Below, in pieces: positions 8,908 through 17,748 of a DNA stretch of 64,000 bases; the stretch's first letter is position 1; each line of letters opens with the position of its first letter. The notes beneath the pieces were generated by a model that ran no database searches, had not been told where the DNA came from, and was given only the letters and a program-made list of their open reading frames with translations. Position numbers and translations under genes: made by a program. The DNA comes from Aurantimonas sp036549475 (GTDB taxonomy: Bacteria > Pseudomonadota > Alphaproteobacteria > Rhizobiales > Rhizobiaceae): positions 1-64,000 of the forward strand of contig NZ_JAZHLI010000022.1 of assembly GCF_036549475.1 (NCBI RefSeq), written 5' to 3'.

Positions 8908-9345
8908 ATGCTCAAGGAATTCAAGGAATTCGCCCTCAAGGGCAACATGGTCGATCTGGCGATCGGCATCATCATCGGCGCGGCGTTCTCGGGCCTCGTC
9001 AATTCGGTGGTCAAGGATCTGTTCATGCCGGTCGTGGCGACGATCTCCGGCAATGTCGACTTCACCAACAAGTTCGTCGGCCTCGACCCGGCCGTCACGG
9101 CGACCAGCCTGGATGCGGCGCGCGAACAGGGGCCGGTGCTGGCCTATGGCCAGTTTCTGACGCTGTCGATCAACTTCCTGATCGTCGCCTTCATCCTGTT
9201 CCTGGTGGTGAAGGGCATGAACCGCCTGAAGCGCAGGGAAGAGGCCAAGCCGCCGGAAGTGTCCGAAGTGCCGCGCAACGAGAAGCTGCTCGAGGAGATC
9301 CGCGACCTGCTCGCCAGCGCCTCGAACCGCGAAACGCGGGTCTGA
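8908..9345 (+). CDS. mscL: Large-conductance mechanosensitive channel
   Basis: MscL forms a homopentameric inner-membrane channel that opens under hypo-osmotic stress. The 145-residue protein has the canonical N-terminus LKEFKEFALKGNMVDLAIG, the first pore helix with GIIIGAAFSGLVNSVVKD, a periplasmic loop, a second membrane helix (about residues 90-112) and a charged cytoplasmic helix (EKLLEEIRDLL). The ATG at 8908 gives the family start; a TTG 3 bp upstream is also possible. A strong intrinsic terminator follows at 9368-9400, so it is a single-gene unit. Confidence 0.97.
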   Translation: MLKEFKEFALKGNMVDLAIGIIIGAAFSGLVNSVVKDLFMPVVATISGNVDFTNKFVGLDPAVTATSLDAAREQGPVLAYGQFLTLSINFLIVAFILFLVVKGMNRLKRREEAKPPEVSEVPRNEKLLEEIRDLLASASNRETRV

Positions 9346-9367
9346 CCCCGCGGCACCGATCGACACG

Positions 9368-9400
9368 GCCCGCCGTCGCGCATGGCGGGCTTGCATTTTT
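9368..9400 (+). terminator. Intrinsic terminator of mscL
   Basis: A perfect 7-bp GCCCGCC/GGCGGGC stem with a 9-nt loop is followed by TTGCATTTTT. It lies 22 bp after the mscL stop and about 75 bp before the next gene. Confidence 0.85.
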
Positions 9401-9474
9401 CGGACCGAAGCGCGATGCCGGACCCGGCGCATTCGACGCCGGTCTCCGTTCGACGATCCCCGGAAGGCACCTTG

Positions 9475-10644
9475 ATGAGCGACAGATTTCGGCTCAGCCG
9501 CGAAGCTGCGGAAGCGCCCGCGAGCGGCATCGTCGCGGTCATCGACTATGCCCGCGGCCATGAGGGGGTGATCCCGCTCTGGGCCGGCGAGGGCGACCTG
9601 CCGACGCCGGGCTTCATCGCCGATGCCGTCACCGAAAGCCTGAAGGCCGGCGAGACCTTCTATACCTATCAGCGCGGTCTGCCCGAACTGCGCCAGGCAT
9701 TGAGCGACTACACGGCCCGGCTCTACGGCGTCGAATCCTCCCCCGAGCGCTTCTTCGTCACCGGTTCGGGCATGCAGGCCATCCAGATCTCGATCGCCGC
9801 AAGTGCCTCGCCCGGCGACGAGTTGATCTATTTCGGCCCGGCCTGGCCCAATTTTGCCGCAGCCTGCGGCGTGCGGGGCGCGGTGCCCCGCGAGGTGGCG
9901 CTCGACTGGACGGAAGCCGGCTGGCAGCTCGACCTCGACAAGGTCGCGGCCGCGATCGGTCCGAAGACCCGCACGATCTTCGTCAACACGCCGGCCAATC
10001 CGACCGGCTGGACGGCCGACCACGCGACGCTGACGGCGCTGCTCGCATTGGCCCGCAAGCACGGCCTGACCATCATCGCCGACGAGATCTACAGCCGCTT
10101 CTACTACGCCGCCGAGCGCGCGCCGTCCTTCCACGACGTCATGGAGCCGGACGACGCCATCCTCTTCGTCAATTCCTTTTCCAAGAACTGGGCGATGACC
10201 GGCTGGCGGGTCGGCTGGATCGAGACCAGCCCGGCCATCGGCAACGTCCTGGCCAACCTCACCCAGTATTCGACCTCGGGCGTGGCGCCGTTCATGCAGC
10301 GCGGCGCGATCGCGGCGATCGGGCAGGGCGAATCCTTCGTGGCCATGCAGGTGGAACGCGCCCACAAGGCGCGCGACATCTTCACCGAGCGGCTGGCGGC
10401 GACCAACCGGGTCGCCATCGTGCAGCCGGCGGGCGCCTTCTATTCGTTCTTCGCCATCGACGGCATCGCCGAGACCCGCCAGACCGCCTTCCGCATCGTC
10501 GACGAGGCGAAGGTCGGGTTGGCGCCCGGCACGGCCTTCGGCCCGGTCTCGCCCGCCTCCTTCCGGGCCTGCTTCCATCGCCGCCTCGACGAGGTGGAAA
10601 TGGCCGCGGACCGGCTGGCGGACTGGATCGGCCGCACGGTGTGA
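9475..10644 (+). CDS. PLP-dependent aminotransferase, class I/II
   Basis: This 389-residue protein is a fold-type I aminotransferase. It shows the NTPANPTGW substrate-loop motif, the PLP-contacting ADEIYSRFYY strand and the Schiff-base lysine in SFSKNWAMTGWRVGW. The exact amino-donor specificity cannot be told from the sequence; aspartate/tyrosine/phenylalanine-type enzymes are the nearest. The start at 9475 (MSDRFRLSREA) is chosen over upstream ATGs because these would place the mscL terminator's surroundings inside the gene. The stop overlaps the next gene by 4 bp (GTGA), so the two are co-translated. Confidence 0.92.
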   Translation: MSDRFRLSREAAEAPASGIVAVIDYARGHEGVIPLWAGEGDLPTPGFIADAVTESLKAGETFYTYQRGLPELRQALSDYTARLYGVESSPERFFVTGSGMQAIQISIAASASPGDELIYFGPAWPNFAAACGVRGAVPREVALDWTEAGWQLDLDKVAAAIGPKTRTIFVNTPANPTGWTADHATLTALLALARKHGLTIIADEIYSRFYYAAERAPSFHDVMEPDDAILFVNSFSKNWAMTGWRVGWIETSPAIGNVLANLTQYSTSGVAPFMQRGAIAAIGQGESFVAMQVERAHKARDIFTERLAATNRVAIVQPAGAFYSFFAIDGIAETRQTAFRIVDEAKVGLAPGTAFGPVSPASFRACFHRRLDEVEMAADRLADWIGRTV

Positions 10645-11741
10645 CGAAGCTCGACATGCGCCGGACCGGCAATCTGGCCGCCACGCTGGGCCTGGCGGCC
10701 CTCGGCGGCCTGCTGGCCGCGGCGCTCGGCCTGCCGGTCGCCTGGCTGCTCGGTCCGGTTCTGGCCGTCTCCGCCGCGAGCGTTGCCGGCCTCGATACGC
10801 GCCTGCCGCAGGTCCTCAGGACGGTGGCCTTCTTCGTCCTGGGCGTCCAGGCCGGATCCGGCGTCACTCCGGCCGTGCTCGATCAGATGGCGATCTGGCC
10901 GCTGTCCTTCGCCGTGCAGATGCTCGGCGTGCTGGTGGTCATCATCGTGACCCACGCCTTTCTGCGCCGGGGCCTCGGCTGGGACCGGGACACGGCGCTG
11001 TTTGCCTCGCTGCCCGGCGCGCTATCCTTCGTGCTGGCGGCGGCCTCGGAAACGCGGGCCGACCTGCCGCGCGTGACCATCGTCCAGAGCGTGCGGCTGC
11101 TCTTCCTGATCGGCGCGCTGACGCCGGCCCTGGGCTGGTTCGAGGGCGGCGAGGACGTTGTGGCCGCGTCGCGCGGCACCGACGGCCCGCTGTCGGAATA
11201 TCTGCTGCTGCTGCTGGTGTGCATCGGCGCGGCGGCGCTCGGCCACCTGGGTCGGTTGCCCGGCGGCATGATGCTGGGCGCGCTGATCGGCAGCGCCATC
11301 ATGCATGTGGGCGAGTTCGCCACCGTCGCCATTCCGCCCTTCCTGGCGGTCCCGAGCCTGATCCTTCTGGGCGCGCTGATCGGATCGCGGCTGCAGGGGC
11401 TCGACCGGAAGGGGATCGCCGCGCTGCTGCCGGCGGCCATCGGCTCCTTTGCCATCGGCATGGTGATCTCGGCGATCTCGGCGGCCGTCGCGGTGCTGAT
11501 GCTGGGGATCGCCATCGGCAAGGTGGCGCTGGCTTATGCGCCGGGCGCCCTGGAGGCGCTGACGGTGCTCGCCTTCCAGTTCGACGTCGACCCCGCCTAT
11601 GTCGCGGCCCATCACGTCGTGCGCTTCGTCTGCATCGCGCTGGCCGTGCCGCTGCTGGCCCGGCACATCGCGCGGCCGGGCGACACCGTGGCGGTGCCGC
11701 CGGAGACATCAGGCGTCGATGGAGGCGAAGACCGACGGTGA
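10641..11741 (+). CDS. AbrB-type membrane protein (ammonia-monooxygenase-associated family)
   Basis: This 366-residue polytopic membrane protein consists of a duplicated module of about five membrane helices, with AALGLPVAWLLGP in the first half and GRLPGGMMLGALIG in the second. That is the signature of the family named AbrB/putative ammonia monooxygenase. Despite the name there is no link to the AbrB transcription regulator or to ammonia oxidation; a transport role is suspected but unproven. The GTG start overlaps the aminotransferase stop. Its last 33 bp overlap the convergent cupin gene. Confidence 0.88.
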   Translation: MTKLDMRRTGNLAATLGLAALGGLLAAALGLPVAWLLGPVLAVSAASVAGLDTRLPQVLRTVAFFVLGVQAGSGVTPAVLDQMAIWPLSFAVQMLGVLVVIIVTHAFLRRGLGWDRDTALFASLPGALSFVLAAASETRADLPRVTIVQSVRLLFLIGALTPALGWFEGGEDVVAASRGTDGPLSEYLLLLLVCIGAAALGHLGRLPGGMMLGALIGSAIMHVGEFATVAIPPFLAVPSLILLGALIGSRLQGLDRKGIAALLPAAIGSFAIGMVISAISAAVAVLMLGIAIGKVALAYAPGALEALTVLAFQFDVDPAYVAAHHVVRFVCIALAVPLLARHIARPGDTVAVPPETSGVDGGEDRR

Positions 11742-12086
11742 CGGGGCGGGCGCCTCGCCGCCCTCCGGTCCCCAGAAGACCACCCAGGTGACGAAGTCGT
11801 CCGACATGTCGGTGAAGCGGTGGTCCTGGCCGGCACGTACGAAGAGCGCGTCGCCGGACGCCACGTCCTCGGTCTCGCCGTCGCGCCGGAACGCCGCGCG
11901 ACCGGAGACGACGATGTAGAGCTCGTCCTGCGCATGCGGGCGCTGGCGATCCTCGCCGCGCGGGGCAAAGACTTCCAGCGACATCGTGCCATGCGACATG
12001 GCCTCCGCAGCGAACACGCCGTCCGGCCATTGCTCGGTCGCGGGCAGTGGCAGCGTCTCGAGAAGCTGCGCCAGCGAGATCTTCAT
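11709..12086 (-). CDS. Cupin-domain protein
   Basis: This 125-residue single-domain cupin carries the first cupin motif (PHAQDELYIVVSGRAAFRRDGE) and the second (GDALFVRAGQDHRFTDMSDDF), which would place a metal site on His/Glu side chains. Small cupins of this type are often annotated as metal-binding and have varied roles; no substrate is indicated. It is transcribed towards the AbrB-type gene with a 33-bp 3' overlap and lies downstream of hemA on the same strand. Confidence 0.85.
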   Translation of the reverse strand: MKISLAQLLETLPLPATEQWPDGVFAAEAMSHGTMSLEVFAPRGEDRQRPHAQDELYIVVSGRAAFRRDGETEDVASGDALFVRAGQDHRFTDMSDDFVTWVVFWGPEGGEAPAPSPSVFASIDA

Positions 12087-12159
12087 GAAGCGCTCCCTGC
12101 CAGGGGGACGCCACGCATCGCGCGGCGAACCCTCGCGGCGGTTGTCAGCGGACCGGCTG

Positions 12160-13440
12160 TCAGCCGCCGGCCTGCGAGACCACCAGTGGCGTCACCTTGG
12201 TCGACCGCTCGGCCTCCGCCGGCTGCTGGCTGGCGAAGGGAATGCCGATGGTGTTCCAGGTCTCCACCAGAGCGTGCTTCAGGGTCTCGATCAGCACGTC
12301 GTCGTGCAGCGGCGTCGGCGTGATGCGCAGGCGCTCGGTGCCCCGCGGCACGGTCGGGTAGTTGATCGGCTGGATGTAGATGCCGTGCCGGTGGAGAAGG
12401 TGGTCGCTGGCCTTCTTGCAGAGGTCGGCGTCGCCGACGAGCAGCGGCACGATGTGGGTCTCGGACGGCATCACCGGCAGGTCGGCCTCGCCGAACACCG
12501 CTTTGGTCTGCGCCGCCTGCCGCTGCTGGGCGTCCCGCTCGGCCTGGCTGGTCTTCAGATGGCGGATGGACGCGACCGCGGCGGCGGCCAGGGCCGGCGG
12601 CAGGGCGGTGGTGAAGATGAAGCCGGGGGCGTAGGAGCGCACCGCGTCGATCAGCGCGCGCGTGCCGGTGATGTAGCCGCCCAGGACGCCGAACGCCTTG
12701 GCCAGCGTGCCCTCGATCACGTCGATCCGGTGCGCCACGCCCTCGCGCTCGCAGATGCCGCCGCCGCGCGCGCCGTACATGCCGACCGCATGGACCTCGT
12801 CGATATAGGTCATGGCGTTGTAGCGCTCGGCGAGATCGGCGATCGCCGCGATCGGCGCAATGTCGCCGTCCATGGAATAGACGCTCTCGAAGACGATCAG
12901 CTTCGGCCGGTTCGGCTCGGCCGCCTTCAGCAGCTCTTCCAGATGGTCGAGGTCGTTGTGGCGGAACACCTGCTTCTTGACGCCGGACTTGCGCACGCCC
13001 TCGATCATCGACGCGTGGTTCAGCTCGTCGGACAGGATCAGGCAGTCGGGCAAGAGCTTGGCGATGGTCGAGATCGACGCCTCGTTGGAAACGAAGCCCG
13101 AGGTGAAGACCAGGGCGGCTTCCTTGCCGTGCAGATCCGCCAGCTCCTTTTCCAGTTCCACTAGCGGGTGGTTGGTGCCGGAGATGTTGCGGGTGCCGCC
13201 GGCGCCGGAGCCCATCGCCGAGACGGTCGTGGTCATCGCCGAGATGACGTCCGCGTGCTGGCCCATGCCGAGATAGTCGTTGGAGCACCAGACGGTGATC
13301 TCGGTGGCTTCGCCGTCATGGCGCCAGATGGCCTTCGGAAATCTGCCGGCGATGCGCTCGAGATCGGCGAAGACCCGGTAGCGCTTCTCGGCATGCAAAG
13401 CCTCGATCGCAGACTCGAACTGGCCCTGGTAATCGATCAT
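12160..13440 (-). CDS. hemA: 5-aminolevulinate synthase
   Basis: This enzyme condenses glycine and succinyl-CoA to 5-aminolevulinate, the first step of the C4 (Shemin) haem route typical of alphaproteobacteria. The 426-residue sequence shows WCSNDYLGMGQH, the glycine-rich GSGAGGTRNISGTNHPLVELE loop region, YIDEVHAVGMYGARG and the PLP lysine in GTLAKAFGVLGG. An AAGGAG ribosome-binding site lies just before the ATG at 13440. A palindrome resembling the Irr iron-control box overlaps the leader (separate entry). Haem made here would serve cytochromes such as the XoxG encoded further on. Confidence 0.97.
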   Translation of the reverse strand: MIDYQGQFESAIEALHAEKRYRVFADLERIAGRFPKAIWRHDGEATEITVWCSNDYLGMGQHADVISAMTTTVSAMGSGAGGTRNISGTNHPLVELEKELADLHGKEAALVFTSGFVSNEASISTIAKLLPDCLILSDELNHASMIEGVRKSGVKKQVFRHNDLDHLEELLKAAEPNRPKLIVFESVYSMDGDIAPIAAIADLAERYNAMTYIDEVHAVGMYGARGGGICEREGVAHRIDVIEGTLAKAFGVLGGYITGTRALIDAVRSYAPGFIFTTALPPALAAAAVASIRHLKTSQAERDAQQRQAAQTKAVFGEADLPVMPSETHIVPLLVGDADLCKKASDHLLHRHGIYIQPINYPTVPRGTERLRITPTPLHDDVLIETLKHALVETWNTIGIPFASQQPAEAERSTKVTPLVVSQAGG

Positions 13441-13453
13441 TCCATACTCCTTG

Positions 13454-13468
13454 TCAGAACCGTTCTAA
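13454..13468 (-). promoter_or_regulatory. Candidate Irr (iron-control-element-like) box upstream of hemA
   Basis: On the plus strand the site reads TCAGAA-CCG-TTCTAA, so the hemA-sense strand reads TTAGAA-CGG-TTCTGA. This is an inverted repeat with 3-nt spacing close to the TTAGAA-N3-TTCTAA pattern known for Irr sites in Rhizobiales. It ends 14 bp before the hemA start. A related half-site (GCCGTTCC) follows at 13471. Assignment to Irr is inference from motif shape. Confidence 0.45.
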
Positions 13469-13700
13469 GAGCCGTTCCAGTCAAAGTCCATCTTTGGCCG
13501 GGCGATCCGGCACCGCGGGTTCCGCCATCGTCCCATCGGGAAGCGGAGCGCGAACAGGCACTTCCCCGCCGCGCCCGATGTGGGGGTCGCGGCGGCGCCA
13601 CGCCCGGCCATTGCGCGCATCGGCCGCAATGCGGCGCCCGGCACCCGGCAAGACCGCCATCCGCGCCGCCGCGCCTCGGGACCGAGCCGGCCCGAATGGA

Positions 13701-13889
13701 TCAGGGCCTGCCCGGATCCTCGTCACCATCGGGCGCGACCTCGGCCGGTTCGTCGGGTTCCTCTGCGCTGGCCGTCGCCGCAGATTGCCGTCTCGCCCGG
13801 GCCTGTTCCTTGCGCTTGCGCAAATTCTCGCGCAATTGCGCCTCGAGCCGTTCCTGCCGGGTCTGCTTCGGTCTGTCGTCCTGGCTCAT
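13701..13889 (-). CDS. Small basic/acidic hypothetical protein
   Basis: This 62-residue protein has a strongly helical, charged N-terminal half (QERLEAQLRENLRKRKEQARARR) and an acidic Pro/Glu/Asp tail. Short proteins of this character are common in Rhizobiales, but I cannot assign a domain. It lies between hemA and the epimerase gene on the same strand as both. It may be a real conserved small gene; the evidence is amino-acid composition and codon use typical of coding sequence. Confidence 0.6.
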   Translation of the reverse strand: MSQDDRPKQTRQERLEAQLRENLRKRKEQARARRQSAATASAEEPDEPAEVAPDGDEDPGRP

Positions 13890-13936
13890 CTACCTGGCAC
13901 CTCGTTCGCGATCGTTGCAGCGCCGACGGGTTCGGA

Positions 13937-14893
13937 TCAATCGGTCCGTCCCTCGGCGGTTCGGTTGGTCGGCGTCTCGGCCGAAAGGGCGGCGAGGGCG
14001 TCGTGCGTCGTGCGTGCTGGGGCCCAGCCGAGCGTCTCCCGCAGATGCCCGGCATCGACGACGAAGGGCGTGTCGAGGGTGGCGACCATCGCCTCGCGAC
14101 CGGCCAGGCTGGCGAGGCGTCTCGCCAGCGCAGGCGGGACCGGGATCAGGCGGGGGCTGCGGCCGAGCCCGCGGCGCAGCGCCGCGATGATCCCGGCGGT
14201 CGACATCGGCGGGTCGCCGGCGACGAGGAAGGTCTCGCCCGCAGCCTCATCGCCGTCGAGTGACAGCATGATGGCGCGCACCAGATCGTCGACGGCCACG
14301 AGGCTGCGCAAGGCCGAAAAGCCGCCGAGGGGGAGCGGCAGCTGCGTGCGCGCCAGCCTTGCCAGCGCCGCGATGCCGCCGCGCCCGCCGACTCCGAACA
14401 CCGGCGCCGGCCGCAGCACGCAGCCGCTGGTCGAGCTTTCGGCCAGCGCTTCCCAGAACGCGACTTCGCCTGCGTGCTTGGACCGTGCATAGGCGCTCTG
14501 CGGCGCGATCGGCGATGTCTCGCTGACCGGCCCGGAGGAAGCGGCATGAACATTGGCCGTGCTGACGCAGACCATGCGGCGAACCCCTTCGGCCGCCGCC
14601 CGGCGGGCCAGCGCGGCGGTGCCGTCGCGATTGACCGCCATGAGGGCCTCGATGTCGGCGGCATTCGCCGTGCCCCGCTCGGGATTGGCCGCGGCGAGAT
14701 GGCCCACGGCGTCGATGCCGGCCGGCCAGTCGGGCGTGGTCATGATCTCGGAATGGTCTGCGGGCGCAACGTAGACCCCGTCTCCCGCCGGCCCGCCGCG
14801 GCGCAGGACGACGACCTCGTGGCCGCTCGCGGTCAGGGCGGCCTTGAGCCGGCGCCCGACGAAACCGCTGCTGCCTGTCAGAAGGATGCGCAA
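13937..14893 (-). CDS. NAD-dependent epimerase/dehydratase (extended SDR)
   Basis: This 318-residue extended short-chain dehydrogenase starts with the nucleotide-binding motif LLTGSSGFVGRRL. It carries the catalytic YxxxK motif in SAYARSKHAGE. It resembles UDP-hexose 4-epimerase/4-reductase-type enzymes of surface-sugar synthesis. It faces a sugar transferase across a 112-bp divergent promoter region, which supports a role in making the first sugar of a polysaccharide or O-antigen-like glycan. The exact sugar nucleotide cannot be assigned. Confidence 0.9.
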   Translation of the reverse strand: MRILLTGSSGFVGRRLKAALTASGHEVVVLRRGGPAGDGVYVAPADHSEIMTTPDWPAGIDAVGHLAAANPERGTANAADIEALMAVNRDGTAALARRAAAEGVRRMVCVSTANVHAASSGPVSETSPIAPQSAYARSKHAGEVAFWEALAESSTSGCVLRPAPVFGVGGRGGIAALARLARTQLPLPLGGFSALRSLVAVDDLVRAIMLSLDGDEAAGETFLVAGDPPMSTAGIIAALRRGLGRSPRLIPVPPALARRLASLAGREAMVATLDTPFVVDAGHLRETLGWAPARTTHDALAALSAETPTNRTAEGRTD

Positions 14894-15005
14894 GACGGGG
14901 ACACTCCCTGGAACCGTTCGAACCGGTTCTGGCGAAGCCGCGCTTCATGCGCAACGGCCAGACGGTGAAAACCGATTTCCCAGACGCGGCCGATGCTGTA
15001 GCGGA

Positions 15006-15566
15006 ATGGCCATGAAACGCCTCTTCGACTTCACTGCCAGCCTTGCCGGCCTGATCTGCCTGGGATGGCTGATCGGCGTCCTCGCGATCTTCGTGCGGCG
15101 CGACAGCGAGGGGCCGGGAATCTACGCTCAGCCCCGTGTGGGCCGCGATGGCCGCGTCTTCACCTGCTACAAGCTGCGCACCATGCACCGGGCGACCGCC
15201 TCGGCGGCCTCGCACGAAACGCCCGCCTCCGCGGTGACCGCGCTCGGTCGCAGGTTGCGGTCATGGAAGCTGGACGAGCTGCCGCAGCTCTGGAACGTCC
15301 TGAGGGGCGAGATGAGCTTCGTCGGCCCGCGGCCCTGCCTGCCGTCGCAGACGCTGCTGATCGAGGAACGCGCCCGCCGCGGCGTCCTGGCCGTGCGCCC
15401 CGGTATCACCGGCGAGGCGCAGGTGCAGGGTGTCGACATGTCGGATCCGGTCCGGCTCGCCGAGATCGACGCGCGTTACGTGGCCAGCCGCAGCTTCCTC
15501 AGCGATCTGAAGCTGATCCTGCGCACCGTCGCCGGCGGCGGTCGCGGCGACCGGGTGCGTGCCTGA
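15006..15566 (+). CDS. Bacterial sugar transferase (initiating glycosyl-phosphate transferase)
   Basis: This 186-residue protein matches the catalytic module of the WcaJ/PglC-type sugar-transferase family. It has one N-terminal membrane helix (KRLFDFTASLAGLICLGWL), then CYKLRTMH, the KLDELPQLWNVLRGEMSFVGPRP core and a C-terminal PGITGEAQV block. It would transfer a sugar phosphate to undecaprenyl phosphate at the inner membrane to start glycan assembly. ATGs at 15006 and 15012 both begin before the membrane helix and neither has a strong ribosome-binding site. The divergent epimerase is its likely pathway partner. Confidence 0.9.
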   Translation: MAMKRLFDFTASLAGLICLGWLIGVLAIFVRRDSEGPGIYAQPRVGRDGRVFTCYKLRTMHRATASAASHETPASAVTALGRRLRSWKLDELPQLWNVLRGEMSFVGPRPCLPSQTLLIEERARRGVLAVRPGITGEAQVQGVDMSDPVRLAEIDARYVASRSFLSDLKLILRTVAGGGRGDRVRA

Positions 15567-15686
15567 CGCCATCTTGCGGGCGGCTTACAACGCCGTAGAA
15601 ATCCGCTAGGTGTCGGGCGCGAAACGGATGTCCCCGGTCCGTCCCGCCGGATGCGACGTCACCCCAGATGCGAGGATGCCATCCCC

Positions 15687-17003
15687 ATGATCGAACGCGT
15701 CGGCTTCGCCGCCGAACTCGCCGCCTACACGGACCGGCATGGTCCGGTGACCATCGGGCTCGCCGGCGCCGGCCAGATGGGCACCGACATCGTCGTGCAG
15801 GTGGCGCTGATGACCGGCGTGCGGGTCGGCGCCATCGCCGCCAACAGCGCCCGCCGGCCGATGGAAGCGATTGCCATGGCCGGCCATTCTGCCGATCACG
15901 GCAAGCTGGCCGCCAGTGCGTCCGAGATCGACCGCACCATCGAGGCCGGCCGCATCGCCGTCACCGACGATCTGGGCGCCCTCTGCGCGGCCGGCCGCAT
16001 CGACGTCGTCGTCGATGCCACGGGCAGCCCGGAGGTCGGCACCTTCCTCGCGCTGGAGGCGATCGCCAACGGCAAGCACATCGTCATGCTGAATGTCGAG
16101 GCGGACATCACCGTGGGCCGGCTCCTGGCCCGCAAGGCCCGGGAGGCAGGCCTCGTCTATACGGGCTCGGCCGGTGACGAACCGGCCTCGACGCTGGAAC
16201 TGATCTCGTTTGCCCAGAGCCTCGGCATGGAGATCGTCGCCGCGGGCAAGGGCAAGAACAATCCCCTGCGCCATTCCGCCATTCCCGAGGAATACGCGGA
16301 AGAGGCGCGCCAGCGGAACATGAATGCCCGCATGCTGGTCGAGTTCATCGACGGCTCCAAGACGATGGTCGAGATGACCGCCATCGCCAATTGCACCGGG
16401 CTGACCCCCGATGTGGCCGGCATGCACGGGCCGGAGGCGACCAGCGACAACCTGGGACAGGTGCTGTGCACCGCCGATGACGGCGGCATCCTGTCCCGCT
16501 CGGGCTGTGTCGACTACACGATCGGCAAGGGCGTTGCGCCGGGCGTGTTCTGCGTGGTCAAGCCGCGCCATCCCCGCGCGATCGAGCGCATGGCCGATCT
16601 CAAGGTCGGTCCCGGACCCTGCTTCGGCCTGATCCGCCCATTCCACCTGACCAGCCTCGAGACGCCGCTCTCGGCCGTGCGCGCGGTGATCTACCGTCGG
16701 CCCGACATGGTGCCGATCGACCGGCCGGTGGGCGAATGCGGCGCGCTGGCCAAGCGCGACCTGGCGCCGGGCGACATGCTCGGCCGGATCGGCGAGGCCG
16801 ATTACCGCGGCTATGCCATGACCTGGCTGGACGGGCGCGAACGCAAGGCGCTGCCGCTGGGCCTCGTGGAGAAGTCGAAGGTCGTGCGGCCGGTGAAGGC
16901 GGGCGACCTTTTGACCCACGACAATTGCGCCCCGGACGAGAGCCTTCTTGTCACGCGCATGCGCGCCGAACTCGACGTCGCCGATGGCCGCTTCGCCGCC
17001 TGA
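15687..17003 (+). CDS. NAD(P)-dependent oxidoreductase with SAF domain (homoserine-dehydrogenase-like)
   Basis: This 438-residue protein has an N-terminal Rossmann fold (TIGLAGAGQMGTDIVVQ), a central homoserine-dehydrogenase-like segment (DATGSPEVGTF) and a C-terminal SAF-type region (GECGALAKRDLAPGDMLG), as in the branched family often annotated as SAF-domain or flagellar-biosynthesis-like proteins. The substrate is not known; some relatives act on sugar acids or branched polyols. The start at 15687 fits the family N-terminus. The 3' end overlaps the next gene by 20 bp. Confidence 0.85.
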   Translation: MIERVGFAAELAAYTDRHGPVTIGLAGAGQMGTDIVVQVALMTGVRVGAIAANSARRPMEAIAMAGHSADHGKLAASASEIDRTIEAGRIAVTDDLGALCAAGRIDVVVDATGSPEVGTFLALEAIANGKHIVMLNVEADITVGRLLARKAREAGLVYTGSAGDEPASTLELISFAQSLGMEIVAAGKGKNNPLRHSAIPEEYAEEARQRNMNARMLVEFIDGSKTMVEMTAIANCTGLTPDVAGMHGPEATSDNLGQVLCTADDGGILSRSGCVDYTIGKGVAPGVFCVVKPRHPRAIERMADLKVGPGPCFGLIRPFHLTSLETPLSAVRAVIYRRPDMVPIDRPVGECGALAKRDLAPGDMLGRIGEADYRGYAMTWLDGRERKALPLGLVEKSKVVRPVKAGDLLTHDNCAPDESLLVTRMRAELDVADGRFAA

Positions 17004-17745
17004 TCGGGATCGCGCGCCCGGGGCGGTGCTGCGGGCCGTCACCTGGAATTGCCACGGTGCGGTCGGGGCCGACCGCCGCTGCGATCCCGCGCGCACCCTC
17101 GCCACCATCGCCCGGATGCAGCCGGACATCCTGGCGCTGCAGGAGGTCGATGGCCGCTCGCATCTCGGCCGGCGCCGCCGCGCCTTCGAATTTCTGTCGG
17201 CCGGGCTGACGGAGGCTGACGGAGGCCACATCGTCGAGGCGCGCACGGTGCGCCGGACCGATCGCGACTATGGTCATCTTCTGTGGTCGCGCTGGCCGGT
17301 CGTATCGGCGACGGTCCATGCGCTCCCCGAACCCGGCTTCGAGGCGCGCGCCGCCATCGAGGCCGTTCTGGCGACGCCGGCCGGGCGGCTGCGGGTGCTG
17401 ACCTTCCATCTGGGCCTGCTGCCCCGCCAGCGGCGGGCGCAGGCGCGGTTCCTGGCAGAGCGCGTCGATGCGGCGGACGAGCCGGTGCTGGCGATGGGGG
17501 ACGGCAACGATTTGAGGCTCGGCGGCAGCCTGCACACGTGCCTCGCGCCGCGCCTGCCGGTGCATGTCGCGCCGCGCAGCTTTCCGGGGCGATGGCCTCT
17601 GATGCGCCTCGACCGGATCTATGCCTCGGCTGGCTTCTTGCTCGCGGCCCATCGGGTCGACGCGCCATCGGGACCCGCCTCGGATCACCGCGCGGTCGTG
17701 GCCGATCTCGCCTGGCCGGATGGTTCGCCGAACGTGGGCGACTAG
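16984..17745 (+). CDS. Endonuclease/exonuclease/phosphatase (EEP) family protein
   Basis: This 253-residue EEP-superfamily protein shows VTWNCHG near the start, LALQEVD with the metal-binding Glu, AMGDGNDL and the terminal SDHRAVVADL motif. The fold hydrolyses phosphodiester bonds; substrates vary from nucleic acids to phospholipid head groups. There is no signal peptide. The ATG at 16984 lies inside the end of the preceding oxidoreductase gene, so the two are probably co-translated. It converges with the MarR gene 3 bp downstream. Confidence 0.85.
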   Translation: MAASPPDRDRAPGAVLRAVTWNCHGAVGADRRCDPARTLATIARMQPDILALQEVDGRSHLGRRRRAFEFLSAGLTEADGGHIVEARTVRRTDRDYGHLLWSRWPVVSATVHALPEPGFEARAAIEAVLATPAGRLRVLTFHLGLLPRQRRAQARFLAERVDAADEPVLAMGDGNDLRLGGSLHTCLAPRLPVHVAPRSFPGRWPLMRLDRIYASAGFLLAAHRVDAPSGPASDHRAVVADLAWPDGSPNVGD

Positions 17746-17748
17746 CGC

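Noticed and set aside
10641..11741. AbrB transcription regulator or ammonia monooxygenase
   Set aside because: The protein is a polytopic membrane protein with a duplicated helical module; the names are historic misnomers.
13481..13729. Possible 82-residue gene upstream of hemA
   Set aside because: Arg/Pro/Ala-rich with no ribosome-binding site; it overlaps the better small gene at 13701-13889.
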